Made by a program: the position numbers and the translations under genes
Notes under the pieces: model-generated
Told to the model about the DNA's origin: nothing
The model's database searches: none
What the model saw: the letters and a program-made list of their open reading frames with translations, nothing else
Origin: Verticiella sediminum
Lineage (GTDB): Bacteria > Pseudomonadota > Gammaproteobacteria > Burkholderiales > Burkholderiaceae_B
DNA: 64,000 nucleotides
Direction of reading: 5' to 3'
NCBI RefSeq assembly: GCF_007558815.1
Contig: NZ_VLTJ01000002.1
Span: forward strand, 1-64,000
Shown here: positions 43,625 through 52,377 of the stretch, in pieces
Numbering within the stretch: the first letter of the stretch is position 1
Layout: every line of letters starts with the position of its first letter

Positions 43625-45256
43625 TCAAGGCCGAGACAGCCCGCGCGCCTGTTCGCGCAGCAGGTACTTCTGTATCTTGCCCGTCGCCGTCTTCGGCAGT
43701 TCCCCGAAGACCACGGTGCGCGGAACCTTGAAGCCGGCGAGGCGCGCACGGCAGAAGTCGAGGATCGCGTTTGCATCCGCGTTCCGGCCGTCCTTGAGCG
43801 TCACGAAAGCGCAAGGCGTCTCGCCCCAAGTGGCGTCGGGCCGGGCCACCACGGCTGCCTCGAGAACGTCGGGATGTGCATACAGGACGTTCTCGACCTC
43901 GACGGTGGATACGTTCTCGCCGCCCGAGATCACGATGTCCTTGGCCCGGTCCTTGATGGCCACGTAGCCGTCCGGGTCCACGACGCCCAGATCGCCCGTG
44001 TGGAACCAGCCGCCGGCAAATGCCCGGGCCGTCGCATCCGGGTTGCGCAGATACCCTTTCATCACCGTATTCGCCTGCACCACGATCTCGCCGAGCGTGG
44101 CGCCGTCCCAGGGAACGTCCCGGAGTTTGTCATCGACGACGCGCACGCGCTCGACGTTGGCCTTGCGCACCCCCACGCGCGCCTTGAGCGCCGCGCGCTC
44201 GGCCAGCGGCAGCGCGTCCCAGTCGCGATGCCAGTCGCAGCTCATGGCCGGCCCGTAGGTTTCCGTCAGCCCGTACTGGTGCGCGACGCCGATGCCCAGC
44301 GTTTCCATCGACTGGATCACGGCGGCCGGCGGCGCCGCGCCGCCGGTGATCGCCAGAACGGCCTGGGGTGCGCGGCGCTGCAGCTCGCGCGGCGCGTTGA
44401 TCAGCATGTTGAGCACCACGGGCGCGGCGCAGAAGAACTGCACGCCCTGGCCGGCGATGGCGTCGAAGACCGCCTTCGGCTCGACCTTGCGCAGGCAGAC
44501 GCTCGTGCCGGCGATGGCCGCCAAGGTCCAGGGAAAGCTCCAGCCATTGCAGTGGAACATCGGCAGCGTCCACAGGTAGACGGCGTGCGCCGGCATGCCG
44601 CTCGCCAGCACGTTGCCCATGGCGTTCAGGTAGGCGCCGCGATGGTGATACAGGACACCCTTCGGGTCTCCCGTGGTTCCGGAGGTGTAGTTCAGGCAGA
44701 TCGACTGCCATTCGTCCTCGGGCCAGACCCAGGGCGTGGCAGGGTCCGCGGTGCCCAGCCAAGCGTCGTAGCTCGCGTCCCCCAGCGCTCCATGCGGGCC
44801 GGCGAACCCGGCGTCCTCGATGCGTACCAGGTAGGGACGCCGCTGCACCCCGGCCAGGACCTCGGCGACCAAGTCCGCATACTCGCTGTCGAAGATGAGA
44901 ACGCGGGCCTGGCCGTGATCCAGCATGAAGCCCAGGGCCGCCGCGTCCAGCCGGGTGTTCAGTGTATTTAGCACGGCGCCTGCCATCGGAACCCCGAAGT
45001 GCGCCTCGTACATGGCGGGCGTGTTCGGCGCGAGCACGGCCACGGTGTCGCCGGTTTGCACGCCACTGCCCCTGAGCGCCGCCGCCAGCCGGCAGCAGCG
45101 TGCATAGGTCTCGGCCCAGGTCTGTACCCGTGCGCCGTGGCGCAAGGCCGGATGCGCGGGATGAACCTGCGCCGCGCGCTGGAGAAACCCCAGCGGCGTG
45201 AGCGCAACGTGATTGGCTGCGTTCGGCGGCGGCTCCCACTGCCGGGCGGAATCCAT
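43625..45256 (-). CDS. AMP-forming acyl-CoA synthetase
   Basis: ANL-superfamily ligase of 543 residues that activates a carboxylic acid with ATP and CoA. P-loop YTSGTTGDPKG (189-199), A5 motif YGLTETYGPA, A7 TGDLG and A8 DRAKDIVISGGENVS, and the catalytic lysine motif TATGKIQKYLL at the C-terminus. The sequence resembles medium/long-chain or branched fatty-acid ligases (CDWHRDWDALPLAERAALKA insert). ATG 45256 is chosen because AGGAGGAGAG lies just upstream. Last gene of an apparent six-gene unit beginning with the IclR gene at 50800. Confidence 0.92.
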   Translation of the reverse strand: MDSARQWEPPPNAANHVALTPLGFLQRAAQVHPAHPALRHGARVQTWAETYARCCRLAAALRGSGVQTGDTVAVLAPNTPAMYEAHFGVPMAGAVLNTLNTRLDAAALGFMLDHGQARVLIFDSEYADLVAEVLAGVQRRPYLVRIEDAGFAGPHGALGDASYDAWLGTADPATPWVWPEDEWQSICLNYTSGTTGDPKGVLYHHRGAYLNAMGNVLASGMPAHAVYLWTLPMFHCNGWSFPWTLAAIAGTSVCLRKVEPKAVFDAIAGQGVQFFCAAPVVLNMLINAPRELQRRAPQAVLAITGGAAPPAAVIQSMETLGIGVAHQYGLTETYGPAMSCDWHRDWDALPLAERAALKARVGVRKANVERVRVVDDKLRDVPWDGATLGEIVVQANTVMKGYLRNPDATARAFAGGWFHTGDLGVVDPDGYVAIKDRAKDIVISGGENVSTVEVENVLYAHPDVLEAAVVARPDATWGETPCAFVTLKDGRNADANAILDFCRARLAGFKVPRTVVFGELPKTATGKIQKYLLREQARGLSRP

Positions 45257-45330
45257 GTGTCTCTCCTCCTGATGACCCGTGTCGTTCGAGCGCGGCCGTA
45301 TTCGCGACATCCCGCGCGTGCCCGATATCC

Positions 45331-47418
45331 TCACGCGCATTCGATGAGCGCGTCAACCGCGATCGCGCCCTGGCCCTCGGCACGCACCCGCACGGGGTTG
45401 ACGTCGATCGAGCGCAGACCGGGGCCGGCCGCCACGGCCGCCTTGGCCAGGTCGACCGCCAGCCGGGCCAGCGCGGCGGCATCGGCCGGCGCATCGCCGC
45501 GCAATCCGGCCAGGCGGCGGCCGATACGCAGCGTCACGACCTTGGCGAGCACCTCGGCCTCGTCGAAAGGCGGCAGGAGCACCGCCACATCGTCGAGCGA
45601 TTCGACGTACTTGCCCCCGGCCCCGACCATCACGACAGGGCCGAACACCGGGTCCACATTCACGCCGACGGCGAACTCGTGCAGGGCAGGCACCATTCTG
45701 GCCACCAGCCAGCCGGCCGCGCCCACGCCGAGGTCATCGAGAACGCGGCGCTGCGCCGCCACGGCCGCCCGGATACCGGCTTCGTCGTCCAGCCCCAGGC
45801 CGACCAACCCGTGCTCGGACTTGTGCGGCACGTCGGCCGAGCAGGCTTTGACCGCCACGGCGCCGCCCAGCTCGCGCCATGCCGCGACCGCCGCGTCGGC
45901 ATCCCCGCAGACGCGATGCTCGACGACCGCCACCCCCGCGTCGCGCAGCCAGCCCAGCGCCTGCGCTTCGGAAGACATGCCTTTTCGCACCGGCAGCCGC
46001 CCGGCGCTCCCGGCCGGCCAGGCGAGCGGCGGCCTGCGCCAGGCCCGCCGGAGCCAGGCGAGCGCGGACACGGCCTGCATCGCCTCCTGCTCCTGCGCGA
46101 AAACCGCGATACCTTCCTCGCGAAAGGCGCGCGCCACCGCGTCCTGCCATGCCACCACCACCAGCGGTCGCTGCATCTGCCGCGCGCTCGCGGCCGCGTC
46201 GCGTGCGAACGCCGCGACGTCGTAGCCACGGCCCGCCACCGGGATGTCGACCAGCAAGGTATCGGCAGCCGCATCGCCTGCAATGATGGGCAGCGCCTCG
46301 CCGAACAAGCCATTGTTCGAGAGCAGCGCCGCCGTGATGTCGACCGGGTTGTCCGTGGTCGCGAAACCGGGCAGGTGCCGGGCCAGCTCCCGCTGCGTAC
46401 CCTGTGCCAGCGTTGGCACTTGCAGCCCTGCCGCCTCGGCCGCGTCGGAGGCCAGCACGCAACTCGCGCCCGAATTGCTCACGATCACCACGCGCTCGCC
46501 GCCCGGCAGGGGGCTGCGCAGCGCCAGCTCCGCGTATCGGGCCAGCTCCTGCGGATCGCGTGCGCGCAGGATGGCGTGGCGCTCGAAGAAGGCGTCGACG
46601 GCCCGATCCTCGCTCGCCAGGGCACCCGTGTGCGAGGCAGCCGCCCTGGCGCCCGCGCTCGAACGGCCGGCCTTGACGGCGATCAGGGGAATGCCGCGCT
46701 CCCTCGCCTTGGCCGCGGCACGCGCCAGCGGCCCGGCATCGGCGATCGATTCCAGATAGAGCAGCGCCACGCGGACTTCCGGGTCGTCCAGTACGGCCTC
46801 CGCCAGCTCAGCGACCGTGACGTCGGCTTCGTTGCCCGTGGCATGAACGTGACGCACGCCCATGCCGCGCTGCCGGAGCAGACCGTACATCATGGCACTC
46901 ATGCCGCCCGACTGGCTCAGCACGGCGACCGGGCCATCCGCGGGCTCGACTTCCAGGAACATCGTGGAGAACGAGGTGATCGCCCCATTGCCGAAGTTCG
47001 CCAGCCCCTGCGAATTCGGACCGACGATGCGCATCCCGGCCGCCCGCGCGCGGCGAGTCATGGCATCCTGCAGGATACGGCCGTGCGCGCCGGTTTCCGA
47101 GAATCCCGCTGCGATGACAATCGCCGCACCCACGCCCATGGCGGCGCAGGCGTCGGTGGCGCGCACGGCCTCGTCCCCCGCTACCGCAATGATGGCAAGC
47201 TCGGGCACCTCGGGCAGATCACCGAGCGAGCGCCAGGCGCGTTCGCCCTGCACGCTCTCGCGCTGCGGGTTGATGGGAAACACCCGCCCCCGGTACCCGT
47301 GCCGGCGCATATAGTGGATCGGCCTGCCGCCGATCTTGTCCGGGTTGTCGGAAGCCCCGACGATCGCGATCGAGGCGGGCGACAGCAGCTTGGCCAGGCT
47401 GGCCTGCGGCACGTTCAT
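45331..47418 (-). CDS. ADP/NDP-forming acyl-CoA synthetase (acetate-CoA ligase-like)
   Basis: 695-residue fused alpha-beta protein: N-terminal CoA-binding Rossmann domain (ASIAIVGASDNPDKIGGRPI), two succinyl-CoA-synthetase-like flavodoxin domains with the phosphorylatable His in SHTGALASEDRA, and a C-terminal ATP-grasp domain (AVKACSADVPHKSEHGLVGL). These enzymes make or use acyl-CoA reversibly with ATP/ADP; homologs include feruloyl-CoA and pimeloyl-CoA synthetases. Start ATG 47418 with GGAG upstream. It has a different chemistry from the neighbouring AMP-forming ligase, so two separate acids may be activated. Confidence 0.9.
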   Translation of the reverse strand: MNVPQASLAKLLSPASIAIVGASDNPDKIGGRPIHYMRRHGYRGRVFPINPQRESVQGERAWRSLGDLPEVPELAIIAVAGDEAVRATDACAAMGVGAAIVIAAGFSETGAHGRILQDAMTRRARAAGMRIVGPNSQGLANFGNGAITSFSTMFLEVEPADGPVAVLSQSGGMSAMMYGLLRQRGMGVRHVHATGNEADVTVAELAEAVLDDPEVRVALLYLESIADAGPLARAAAKARERGIPLIAVKAGRSSAGARAAASHTGALASEDRAVDAFFERHAILRARDPQELARYAELALRSPLPGGERVVIVSNSGASCVLASDAAEAAGLQVPTLAQGTQRELARHLPGFATTDNPVDITAALLSNNGLFGEALPIIAGDAAADTLLVDIPVAGRGYDVAAFARDAAASARQMQRPLVVVAWQDAVARAFREEGIAVFAQEQEAMQAVSALAWLRRAWRRPPLAWPAGSAGRLPVRKGMSSEAQALGWLRDAGVAVVEHRVCGDADAAVAAWRELGGAVAVKACSADVPHKSEHGLVGLGLDDEAGIRAAVAAQRRVLDDLGVGAAGWLVARMVPALHEFAVGVNVDPVFGPVVMVGAGGKYVESLDDVAVLLPPFDEAEVLAKVVTLRIGRRLAGLRGDAPADAAALARLAVDLAKAAVAAGPGLRSIDVNPVRVRAEGQGAIAVDALIECA

Positions 47419-47440
47419 TTCGGTTCTCTCCTGGAATGAG

Positions 47441-47473
47441 TCGCTCCCGCCCGAAGGCGGGAGCTTGCTCGCC
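47441..47473. repeat. 33-bp hairpin repeat element, copy B
   Basis: Contains a perfect stem GCTCCCGCC-CGAA-GGCGGGAGC (47443-47464) followed by TTGCTCGCC. It lies in the 103-bp gap between the Bug and NDP-ligase genes. Matches 21769-21801 with about five differences. Confidence 0.6.
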
Positions 47474-47521
47474 ACTACATGGGGGGGCGCCTGCGGCGCC
47501 AGGATGGGCTCGGACCCGTGG

Positions 47522-48493
47522 TCAATTGACGGTGGCGCCGGAAGATTTCACGACATCGGCCCATTTCTCCACCTCGTCGCCCACGAACGCTCCAAAGTCC
47601 GCCGGCGACATCCAGGTCGCGGCAAAGCCTTGCGCGGCGAACTGCTTGCGCACCTCGGGACGGTCGAGCACCGCACGCACGGCATCGTTCAGGCGCTCGA
47701 CGACGGGTTCCGGCGTCTTCGCCGGAAGCAACAGGCCGTTCCAGGCCAGCGCCTCGTAGCCCTCGAGCCCGGACTCGGCCAGCGTGGGCACGTCGGGCGC
47801 CGCCGGTGAGCGCTGCGCGCTCGTCACCGCCAGCGCCTTCAGCTTGCCGGAGGCCACATAGGGCATGGCCGAGAGCATGGTGTCGAACATCAGGTCCGCC
47901 TGCCCGCCCATGACGTCGGTAAGCGCCGGCGCACTGCCGCGATAGGGCACGTGCGTCATCCTGGTGCCGGCCTTGGCGTTGAAGAGCTCGGCCGACAGAT
48001 GCGTCGACTGCCCGTTGCCCGACGAGGCGAAGGTCAGTTCGCCGGGCTTCTCCTTGGCGAGCGCGATCAGCTCCGCGGGGCTGGCCACCGGCAAGTCGGG
48101 CCGTGCGACGACGACCAGCGGCCCCTGGGTCAGCAAGGAGACCGGCGCAAAGGTCTTGCGCACGTCGTACGAGAGATCGGGAAAGAGCGACATATTGATG
48201 GCATGCGCCGTCGTCGCCATCAATAGCGTGTAGCCGTCGGGGGCGGCACGAGCCACCAGGTCGGCCCCGATATTGCCGCCGGCGCCGGATCGGTTGTCGA
48301 CCAATACCGTCTGCCCGAGCTCATCGCCCAGACCCTGGGCGACGACGCGCGCCACGATGTCGGTCGGGCCGCCGGGCGTGTAGGGTACGACCAGGGTGAT
48401 CGGCCGTTCCGGCCAGGCCGCCGCGGCGGCAGTCGTGGTGAATGCCAGGCAAAGGGCGGCCGCCAGCCGCCCTCGTTGAAAGGGTCGCTGCAT
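47522..48493 (-). CDS. Bug/TctC family substrate-binding protein
   Basis: 323 residues, signal peptide about 1-25 (AAALCLAFTTTAAAAA). Family segments WPERPITLVVPYTPGGPTDI, VDNRSGAGGNIGADLV, MTHVPYRGSAPALTDVMGG and APDVPTLAES are all present. It sits between the DUF35 gene and the NDP-forming ligase and presumably binds the acid degraded by this cluster in the periplasm. No cognate membrane permease is seen. Confidence 0.93.
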   Translation of the reverse strand: MQRPFQRGRLAAALCLAFTTTAAAAAWPERPITLVVPYTPGGPTDIVARVVAQGLGDELGQTVLVDNRSGAGGNIGADLVARAAPDGYTLLMATTAHAINMSLFPDLSYDVRKTFAPVSLLTQGPLVVVARPDLPVASPAELIALAKEKPGELTFASSGNGQSTHLSAELFNAKAGTRMTHVPYRGSAPALTDVMGGQADLMFDTMLSAMPYVASGKLKALAVTSAQRSPAAPDVPTLAESGLEGYEALAWNGLLLPAKTPEPVVERLNDAVRAVLDRPEVRKQFAAQGFAATWMSPADFGAFVGDEVEKWADVVKSSGATVN

Positions 48494-48538
48494 GTCTGTC
48501 TCCTCAGTGTGGTTGTTGATGGCGTACGAACCCGAGCC

Positions 48539-48886
48539 TCAGGGCGGAGCCGTCGCCTCGAATCGCCATAACCGCGTACCGTCGACTTCCCACGGTCTGG
48601 CTGTCACGGTATCGCCGATGCCGATATCGGCATCGGCGTGGCCCATCATCGTCGGGCCCTCGTCCAGCCGCACCAGGACGAGCGTGTAGGGCCGCCGCGC
48701 CGCCCAGTGCGCATCAGGCGCGCGGTGCACGGTGCTGCGGGCTCGCACCTGTCCTCTACCGCCGCTGGAGACTACGCGCAGCGCGGTGGCGCCGCAAACC
48801 CCGCAGGCGTAGGGAGACAGCGCCCAGAACGCGCCGCACTGGGCGCATTGGTGCAAACGGATGGCATCCACGTTTCCGGCCTCCAT
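48539..48886 (-). CDS. DUF35 Zn-ribbon/OB-fold protein
   Basis: 115 residues. N-terminal rubredoxin-like zinc ribbon with four cysteines (CAQCGAF and YACGVCGA), then an OB-fold domain (PYTLVLVRLDEGPTMMGHAD). DUF35 proteins form obligate complexes with thiolase-fold enzymes, for example the steroid side-chain aldolase Ltp2. The gene starts 1 bp after the stop of the thiolase-like gene, so a complex with that protein is expected. ATG 48886 is chosen because upstream codons are Cys/Arg-rich antisense noise. Confidence 0.88.
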   Translation of the reverse strand: MEAGNVDAIRLHQCAQCGAFWALSPYACGVCGATALRVVSSGGRGQVRARSTVHRAPDAHWAARRPYTLVLVRLDEGPTMMGHADADIGIGDTVTARPWEVDGTRLWRFEATAPP

Positions 48887-48887
48887 C

Positions 48888-50036
48888 TCAAGCCTCCTGC
48901 GCCTGCAGCAACAGGCTGACGTGCGCCGACAGCACGCCGCCGTCCGCATGAACCTGCGCACAGGCGCGCCGGCCGGCCTGCCGCTCGCCGGCCCGGCCGG
49001 CGAGTTGCCGCCAGGCTTCGGCGACGTGCGCCATGCCGCCCGCTACGCCCGAGTGGCCGAAGGACAGCAGGCCGCCATGCGTGTTCAGGGCCAGCCTGCC
49101 CTGGGGATCGAAGGCGCCTTCCCGCAGCAGGCGCGCGGCCTGGCCGCGCGGCGCATGCCCCAGCTCCTCGAGCAGCATCACCAGCGTGATGGTGAACGAG
49201 TCGTAGATGCCGAGGTAGTCCACCCGCTCCGGGGTGATGCCCGCCTGCGCGTAGGCGCGCGCCGCGGCGTCGGCCGCCCCCGTGCGCATCACGTCCGGCA
49301 TGGCCGACAAATGCTGGTGGCGATGCGCCTGCCCCGCCCCGATCAACCGTACCGGCCCCGGCTCGGCGCTCAAGAGGATCGCGACGGCGCCATCGGAGAT
49401 CGGGCAACAATCCAGCAGGCGCAACGGCGTGGCGATGGGCTTGGACGCCATCACCTGCGCCAGGGTGACCGGCTCGCGCAGATGGGCGTCCGGATGGGCC
49501 GACGCATGGCGGCGCATCAGCACGGCGAACTCGGCCAGGTCCGCAGGCGTGGTGCCGGTGCGTTCCAGATACTCCGAGGCGAGCAGCGCATAGTAGGCAG
49601 GCACGCTCGCGCCATTGGGTACCTCGGTCAGCGGGTCGCCCACCTGCGCCAGCGTCTGCACCGACGTATCCACCGCCTGACCGGACAAGCGATTCTCGCC
49701 CGCCACGACCAGCACGTGGCGACAGCGTCCGGATCGGATCAGATCGCCCGCCAGCATGACCATCGCCGCGCCCGTCGCCCCTCCCATCTGGATGCCGTGC
49801 GCGTACGCGGGCTGCATGCCGAGCTTCTCGGCGAGCAGCGTGGCCGGCATCAAGTGCGGATAGGTGGTCGCATAGCCGCACAACAGACCGTCCACGTCGC
49901 AGCGGGGAACGGCCACATCGGCCAGTGCCTCGTTCGCTGCCTGGGCCATCAAGTCCAGCGCGGACGAACCGTCGAGTCGGCCAAAGCGGGTCGTGGCGAC
50001 GCCGAGCAGGTGGGGACATGCCGTCGAAGCGCTCAT
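48888..50036 (-). CDS. Thiolase-fold protein without the catalytic cysteine (Ltp2-like acyl-CoA aldolase candidate)
   Basis: 382 residues of the SCP2-thiolase type. Where true thiolases have the nucleophilic Cys (NNCSTGS-like), this one has QMGGATGAAM, so condensing or thiolytic chemistry is improbable. The C-terminal active loop reads NTHGGLLSFGHSGVAGG, with GHS instead of GHP. A Tyr-containing segment VDYLGIYDSFTITL could supply general acid/base residues, as in the Ltp2 retro-aldolases that also lack Cys and need a DUF35 partner, which is encoded next door. Predicted to cleave a beta-hydroxyacyl-CoA by retro-aldol reaction (inference). ATG 50036 overlaps the IclR stop. Confidence 0.85.
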   Translation of the reverse strand: MSASTACPHLLGVATTRFGRLDGSSALDLMAQAANEALADVAVPRCDVDGLLCGYATTYPHLMPATLLAEKLGMQPAYAHGIQMGGATGAAMVMLAGDLIRSGRCRHVLVVAGENRLSGQAVDTSVQTLAQVGDPLTEVPNGASVPAYYALLASEYLERTGTTPADLAEFAVLMRRHASAHPDAHLREPVTLAQVMASKPIATPLRLLDCCPISDGAVAILLSAEPGPVRLIGAGQAHRHQHLSAMPDVMRTGAADAAARAYAQAGITPERVDYLGIYDSFTITLVMLLEELGHAPRGQAARLLREGAFDPQGRLALNTHGGLLSFGHSGVAGGMAHVAEAWRQLAGRAGERQAGRRACAQVHADGGVLSAHVSLLLQAQEA

Positions 50037-50800
50037 GCCGGCATCCAGGCGTGCTCGATATCGCGGGCCTCGCGGGCCAGCGCTTCGGCAAGTTCGGACT
50101 CGCGTCCCTCGATGCGCTCGGTGAGCGCGGCAATACTGAGCGCCGCGATCGGGCGGCGATCCGGTCCGCGGACGGCCACGCCCAGCCCGCCCATTTTCTC
50201 GACCACCACATCCAGCAACATGACGTGCCCGCGCCGGTGCGCCAGCGCCAGTTCCTCGTCCAGCCGGGCCGGGCTGTAGCGCGGATAGCGCCGCAGCAGC
50301 TCGGCGTCGACGGCCTGGCGGATCGCCGCCACTTCTTCGGAGGCCATGTCCGCGAGCAGGGCCAGGCTGCCTGCGCCCACCCCCAGCGGCCGCCGGCTGC
50401 CCACGTCCAGATAGTTGGCGCGGATCGGGTAGTCGCCGAAGCAAAGATCCACGCAGATCGACTCGCAACCGGTAGGCACCGACAGGATCACCGTGTCGCC
50501 GAACCGGCGCGACAGGCGGATCAGGCTGGCCCGCGCCGCATCGCGCACGGATATGCCATGCACCATCGCATGGTGCATGGCGTACACCTGCGGCCCCAGC
50601 ACATACACCTTGCTGACCGGGTCTCGCTCCACGAAACCCTCGCCCTCGAGCTCCTTCAGGATGCGCAGCGCCGTCGACCGATCCAGCCCCGTTCGATCGG
50701 CGATATCGGTCAGCCGGTTCACGCGAGGATCGGACAGCACCGCCAGGATGCGGCAGGTCTTTTGCGTAGCGGTAAGCGACGAAGCAGTGTGTCGGGACAT
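50033..50800 (-). CDS. IclR family transcriptional regulator
   Basis: 255 residues: winged helix (TCRILAVLSDPRVNRLTDIA, then DRTGLDRSTALRILKELEGE) and effector domain (SRRPLGVGAGSLALLADMAS). Start ATG 50800; a TTG at 50833 would add 11 residues but has no good RBS. It heads the minus-strand unit thiolase-like, DUF35, Bug, NDP-ligase and AMP-ligase, with overlapping codons to the first of these. A GTTGCG-C-CGCAAC dyad lies 63-75 bp upstream and may be its own operator. Confidence 0.9.
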   Translation of the reverse strand: MSRHTASSLTATQKTCRILAVLSDPRVNRLTDIADRTGLDRSTALRILKELEGEGFVERDPVSKVYVLGPQVYAMHHAMVHGISVRDAARASLIRLSRRFGDTVILSVPTGCESICVDLCFGDYPIRANYLDVGSRRPLGVGAGSLALLADMASEEVAAIRQAVDAELLRRYPRYSPARLDEELALAHRRGHVMLLDVVVEKMGGLGVAVRGPDRRPIAALSIAALTERIEGRESELAEALAREARDIEHAWMPA

Positions 50801-50862
50801 GGATCCGGCCTTGGGCGCTGAAGCTGCGGCCAACCTTAAGAGGGCAGGTCGACAAGGGTAAA

Positions 50863-50875
50863 GTTGCGCCGCAAC
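50863..50875. promoter_or_regulatory. Short palindrome upstream of iclR-type gene
   Basis: GTTGCG-C-CGCAAC, flanked by AAA and AAACTTT. It is located 63-75 bp before the IclR ATG at 50800. Possible autoregulatory site; the motif is short. Confidence 0.3.
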
Positions 50876-50966
50876 AAACTTTCGCCAGACGAAATTCCAT
50901 CTACGCCCACACCCCTGTCCCGCGGGCAGGCCGGCTTCTGCGTGCCGGGCAGCCGAAGGACCTGGC

Positions 50967-52022
50967 TCAGGCTACGCCGCTTGCCAGCTCCCTGATGTCC
51001 CGCGCCAGCGCATCCACCCACACCGGATCGGCGTCCCAGGCAAACATGAAGCGCGCCCCGCCGCCAATGAAGGTGTAGAACCCCCAACCCTTGGCGGTGA
51101 GGCCCTGCAGCACCTCGACGGGCGCACGCAGGAACACCCCATTGGCCTGGACCGGGAACATCAACTCGACGCCTGCTAGCCCCCGTACCTGCGCGGCCAG
51201 CCGCGCGGCGCATGCATTTGCGTGCCTGGCATGTCGCAGCCAAGCGCCGGACGCCAGCAGCCCCACCCACGGCGCCGACAGGAATCGCATCTTGGAGGCG
51301 AGCTGGCCGGCCTGCTTGCAGCGATAGTCGAAATCCTCGGCCAAGGCCCGATCGAAGAAGACCACCGCTTCTCCCACGGCCATCCCGTTCTTTGTGCCAC
51401 CAAAGCAGAGAACATCGACGCCGGCGCGCCAGGTCAGGTCCGCAGGCGCGCAGCCCAGCGTCGCGCATGCGTGCGCAAAGCGCGACCCATCCATGTGCAG
51501 CTTCAGCCCCAGCTCCCGGCACACCGCAGCGATGGCCCGCGTTTGCTCGAGCGAATACACCAGCCCGGTCTCGGTGGGCTGCGTGATCGTCACCACGCGC
51601 GGCTTGGGGAAGTGAATATCGCTGCGGCTGCACGCCAGCGCGCGTATCGCCTGCGGCGTCAGCTTGCCGTCGGGCGCCGACGCCACCAGCAGCTTGGAGC
51701 CGTTGGAGAAGAATTCCGGCGCGCCGCACTCGTCGGTTTCCACATGCGAGAGCGACGAGCAGATCACGCTGTGATACGACTGGCAGAGCGCCGCCAGCGC
51801 AAGCGAGTTCGCCGCCGTCCCGTTGAACGCGAAGAACACCTCGCAGTCGGTCTCGAACAAGCTGCGCAGCGCATCCGACGCGCGCTGCGTCCAGAGGTCG
51901 TTACCGTAGGCCGGCGCATGGCCTTGATTGGCCTCCAGCATGCTGGCCCAGGCTTCCGGGCAGATGCCTGCGTAGTTGTCGCTGGCGAATTGCTGGGCGG
52001 GATAGGGATCGGATGCGGCCAT
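50967..52022 (-). CDS. ltaE: Low-specificity L-threonine aldolase
   Basis: PLP enzyme of 351 residues cleaving threonine/allo-threonine or other beta-hydroxy amino acids to glycine and an aldehyde. Conserved N-terminus QQFASDNYAGICPE, His/Asp segments (LSHVETDECGAPEFF; LHMDGSRFAHA) and the PLP-binding Lys in CFGGTKNGMAVGEAVVFF. Start ATG 52022 corresponds to the family N-terminus; longer frames upstream lack homology. It appears monocistronic, between the IclR-headed operon and the CRISPR-like repeats. Confidence 0.92.
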   Translation of the reverse strand: MAASDPYPAQQFASDNYAGICPEAWASMLEANQGHAPAYGNDLWTQRASDALRSLFETDCEVFFAFNGTAANSLALAALCQSYHSVICSSLSHVETDECGAPEFFSNGSKLLVASAPDGKLTPQAIRALACSRSDIHFPKPRVVTITQPTETGLVYSLEQTRAIAAVCRELGLKLHMDGSRFAHACATLGCAPADLTWRAGVDVLCFGGTKNGMAVGEAVVFFDRALAEDFDYRCKQAGQLASKMRFLSAPWVGLLASGAWLRHARHANACAARLAAQVRGLAGVELMFPVQANGVFLRAPVEVLQGLTAKGWGFYTFIGGGARFMFAWDADPVWVDALARDIRELASGVA

Positions 52023-52285
52023 GCGGGTTCCTTGTGTGCAGGTTCGTCGGGCACCCGGGAAGCGCTGGCTCGTGGCGGGAAACCGTTGGTTGCAGGCAGG
52101 CCACATCCTCCGGGATCGGAGATACCACCTTGCTCGGTTGCAGGTTGGCGTCGGCGCAGGGGCGCGGACTCTGGATGCGAGGGTTACTTTAGCACCGGCG
52201 TGGTGCGATGGGCGGGTTTGCGGGGTGGATCGTCTGCGCTTGCGCGAGGGCACGGATGACCGCTCTTGCGAGTCGCGGTCTGCGA
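52023..52285. other. Non-coding stretch upstream of threonine aldolase
   Basis: 263 bp with no convincing gene. It should contain the threonine aldolase promoter (minus strand), but no clear boxes were identified. It ends where the first CRISPR repeat begins. Confidence 0.5.
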
Positions 52286-52376
52286 CGGTTCATCCCCGCA
52301 TGCGCGGGGAACACTGACGCGCTTTTCATCGAGTACGCCCAGCACTACGGTTCATCCCCGCATGCGCGGGGAACAC
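52286..52376 (-). CRISPR. Orphan type I-E CRISPR mini-array: two repeats, one spacer
   Basis: Two identical 29-bp repeats at 52286-52314 and 52348-52376 enclose a 33-bp spacer (52315-52347). Read on the minus strand the repeat begins GTGTTCCCCGC and ends GCGGGGATGAACCG, the well-known type I-E consensus, with the palindromic stem CCCCGC-GCAT-GCGGGG. No cas gene is in the window. The repeat-strand upstream side is occupied by the tetR coding region (its stop is at 52378-52380), so no leader sequence is apparent. It is probably a relic or an isolated array served by a cas locus elsewhere. Confidence 0.85.
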
Positions 52377-52377
52377 G

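Noticed and set aside
52286-52376. Interpretation of the two GC-rich repeats as tandem terminators
   Set aside because: No T-run follows, both copies are identical over 29 bp including the non-stem ends, the spacing fits a spacer, and the sequence matches the type I-E repeat consensus.
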